Shown: in pieces, positions 61,937 to 64,000 of the stretch
How positions within the stretch are numbered: the stretch's first letter is position 1
Layout of the letters: each line of letters begins with the position of its first letter
From: Mayamaea pseudoterrestris
Taxonomy: Eukaryota; Bacillariophyta; Bacillariophyceae; Sellaphorales; Sellaphoraceae
Assembly: GCA_027923505.1 (NCBI GenBank)
Contig: BROI01000003.1
Location: 744,001-808,000, forward strand
Reading direction: 5' to 3'
DNA: 64,000 nt
Notes under the pieces: model-generated
Database searches by the model: none
The model's input: the letters and a program-made list of their open reading frames with translations, nothing else
What the model was told of the DNA's origin: nothing
Made by a program: the position numbers and the translations under genes

Positions 61937-64000
61937 ATGAGCTCCTCTCAAGCCTTCCATGCACTCGCCAAGGCTTCTGCTGTTATTCCTCGGGTTGTCG
62001 CCAAGGAGACTCGGTCGTGGAGCCGGGCGCTTCCCTCGCTGGAGGTGAGTTTGATGCGTTTTCGGTGCGAATGACCGGAGAGTTCCGATTCGTCCAAGTG
62101 ACAGCAAGAACTCGTCGCGATCCGGGATGGGAGGCAGCGTTCAAGCTTTTGCTTTGCTTGTGCGTTTGGTTTTAACTCTTGGTTGCTCAAAGGCTATGAT
62201 TGTAGTGGTTTCAAAGCCACGATTCGGTCCTGGTTTTGCTGCATTGGAGGAAATTCCGAGGCTCGCAATGCTGGCGGATAACCCAACGAGGCACAAGTTG
62301 TTGCAACGTGCACCTCGCAGGACTCGTGCATATATGAAACGTCGCAGTTGCAAATGTCGAAAGACCAGGACGCTTTGTTGTCTTACACTGCTATAAATTT
62401 GTCTTTTACGTCAGGCAAAGAATAATGTGAGCAGCAGTCGACCCGTCGTCGACCCAGCTCATTTCGAACCTCTCGGTTCATGGACGTCGGACAAGCAGAA
62501 TGCATCTCGACGCGACAATCCATTCATGATGACTTGGGTACCTGGAAAATCTCGAGAGTCTGTGCCGAACATGACTCATGGTACGAATGAAGATGTAGCT
62601 TTCGTTTTGGCCGATCGCCTCTAGTCGTACCTCATGCTCATTCGTCATTCTCATTCGACCTTGCTAGGCGACGGCGTTTATCTGTACGACGATCGAGGCA
62701 AGCAATACCTTGACTGGACATCGCAAGCAGTCTGCTCGAACCTTGGACACTCGCTGCCGGATGCAGTCATTGATGCAGCTGCTTATCAAATGAAGCTGTT
62801 GCCTTACACGTACGTTGAAAGCGCTTCTACTAGTTGACTCGAATTTTAGTAATGAAGTGCTCACAAGTTAAACACCTTCTCTTTCAGCTACGGAGGCATT
62901 GGCATAACGGAAGTGCGCACTCGAATGAATCAACTTATGGCGGAGATTCTTCCTGGAAACATTCGACCAGCTGTCTTTCCGTCCTCGGGCGCGGAAGCAA
63001 ATGAAGCTGGCATTATGATGGCGCGTCGGTTCACTGGTCGACGAAAGATCATTAGCTGGTACCGATCATATCACGGAGCAACTGCGAATGCTGGAGCAGC
63101 CACTGGAGACTATCGACGCTGGTTTGGATCGGACGATGTTCCCAACTTTGTCAAGGCATTTAATCCATTTCCGCTCTTCTTCCATCACGGTGGCAGCGAT
63201 GCAACTGAGGAGGAGCGCGTTCAATCTGCATTAAACATGTTGGAGGAACAGATTTTGAATGAAGGCCCCGACAATGTGGCGTCAATCATGATGGAGAGTA
63301 TTGTTGGTGCAGGTGGGTGTCTGATCATGCCTCCTGGTTACATGCAAGGCATTAGAGCAATCTGCGACAAGTATGGCATCCTCATGCACATGGACGAGGT
63401 CATGGTGGGTTTTGGACGCACCGGAAAGCTTTTTGGATTTCAGAACTACGACGGGGTTATGCCTGACATTATCACTTGCGCCAAGGGCATTTCCGGAGCC
63501 AGTCTGCCACTGTCGATGACGGCTTGCTCACAGCAGATTCTCGAATACTTTGACGACAAGCCGCTTGGATGGGGTTCGACGTATCAAGCTCATCCGGTGG
63601 CCATGGCGGCTGCTTACGAAAGCGTTAAGCATATTTTGAAGGAAGACATTGTTGGTCGCGTTCAAAACATTGCGCCATTGTTCGCTGAAGGTATGCAGGA
63701 CCTTGCGAACCGACACCCATGCATAAAGCAATTTCGAGCAATCGGCCTATTTGGTTGTTTTGACGTTATGGACATTAGCGGATCGAATCCAAAGCTTCAG
63801 CACGAGGTTTCGCATGACGCCTTTCACAAGTACCGAGAGGCATTTACCGAGAATGGTTTGGTTGGGCTTCATCGATACCCTCATATCCATTGCGCTCCTC
63901 CACTCATAATCAAGGAGCATGAACTCCTGGATGGCTTTAATCGCCTTGATAGAGCGTTGTCAGTTTTAGACGACGCCTTGGGCTTTTACAACGCGAGCAA
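61937..64000 (+). CDS. Class-III PLP aminotransferase, probably mitochondrial (cut by window end)
   Basis: Exons: 61937-62044, 62415-62580, 62668-62809, 62888 to beyond 64000. The start MSSSQAFHALAKASAVIPRVV is basic, Ala/Ser-rich and acid-free, a mitochondrial presequence. The enzyme shows GDGVYLYDDRGKQYLDWTSQ, FPSSGAEANEAGIMMARR for phosphate binding, WYRSYHGATANA, HMDEVMVGFGRTGKLF with the cofactor Asp, and TCAKGISGASLPL with the PLP Lys. The pattern is near taurine-pyruvate and beta-alanine/4-aminobutyrate aminotransferases; the exact amine cannot be read. The stop seen after LADRL (about 62622) lies in an intron, not in the gene. The C-terminus is missing only because the window ends. 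Confidence 0.88.

Noticed and set aside
62581-62667. In-frame stop in the aminotransferase gene
   Set aside because: It lies in an 87-bp intron with GT..AG ends; splicing joins MTHG to DGVYLYD in frame.

Overview
The window looks like nuclear DNA of a diatom or close photosynthetic stramenopile relative. Most host genes have a few short introns (about 70-220 bp) with GT..AG ends. Several precursors start with a signal peptide ending in an A-F type motif (ISAF-TS, TAF-QI, SAF-SI, LAF-VP, TAF-MP), as used for import into secondary plastids. Typical plastid proteins are present (PGRL1, FtsH, HtrA/Deg), along with a SELMA-like Der1. The species cannot be named from the sequence.

Layout. 1-3670 is the 3' part of a broken Ty1/copia retroelement whose left end lies outside the window. 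3671-8980 is a large, very young repeat structure: an almost perfect inverted repeat with 2.04-kb arms, with a fragment of a second copia element at its centre, 206-bp MITE-like units beside the centre, internal ~178-bp tandem repeats, and a 985-bp direct duplication on the right. 10.0-14.1 kb holds a tandem pair of helicase-associated (HA) domain genes with different intron sets. 14.4-18.1 kb is a membrane-anchored GH81 beta-1,3-glucanase with a cysteine-rich tail. 18.8-21.1 kb has two small genes and a tRNA-Arg(CCU). 21.5-30 kb holds a USP37-like deubiquitinase and a cluster of three carbonic-anhydrase-like loci (two genes and one pseudogene). The two intact ones have lost all three zinc histidines.

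30-64 kb is gene-dense. In order it holds a Tudor-like protein, an ABCC transporter, a RING-less NSE1, an STK16-like kinase, a ThiO-like oxidase, an HtrA protease, a REX-type exonuclease, a syntaxin-6-type SNARE, PGRL1, a GTPBP1-type GTPase, a DUF2993 protein, a Der1-like protein, an NAD(P)-binding reductase-like protein, a coiled-coil/GOLD protein, LAMTOR3, plastid FtsH, a small SET protein and a class-III aminotransferase cut by the window end. Neighbours are mostly divergent or convergent with 80-500 bp between them, so many promoters are probably shared.

Functional links are loose and there are no operons. The plastid theme is clearest: photosynthetic electron flow (PGRL1), membrane and stromal proteolysis (FtsH, HtrA), thiamin thiazole precursor supply (ThiO), possible protein import through the periplastidal membrane (Der1-like), and two plastid-type proteins of unclear role. 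A second theme is the cell surface: GH81 and the CA-like proteins all carry cysteine-rich, presumably extracellular modules.
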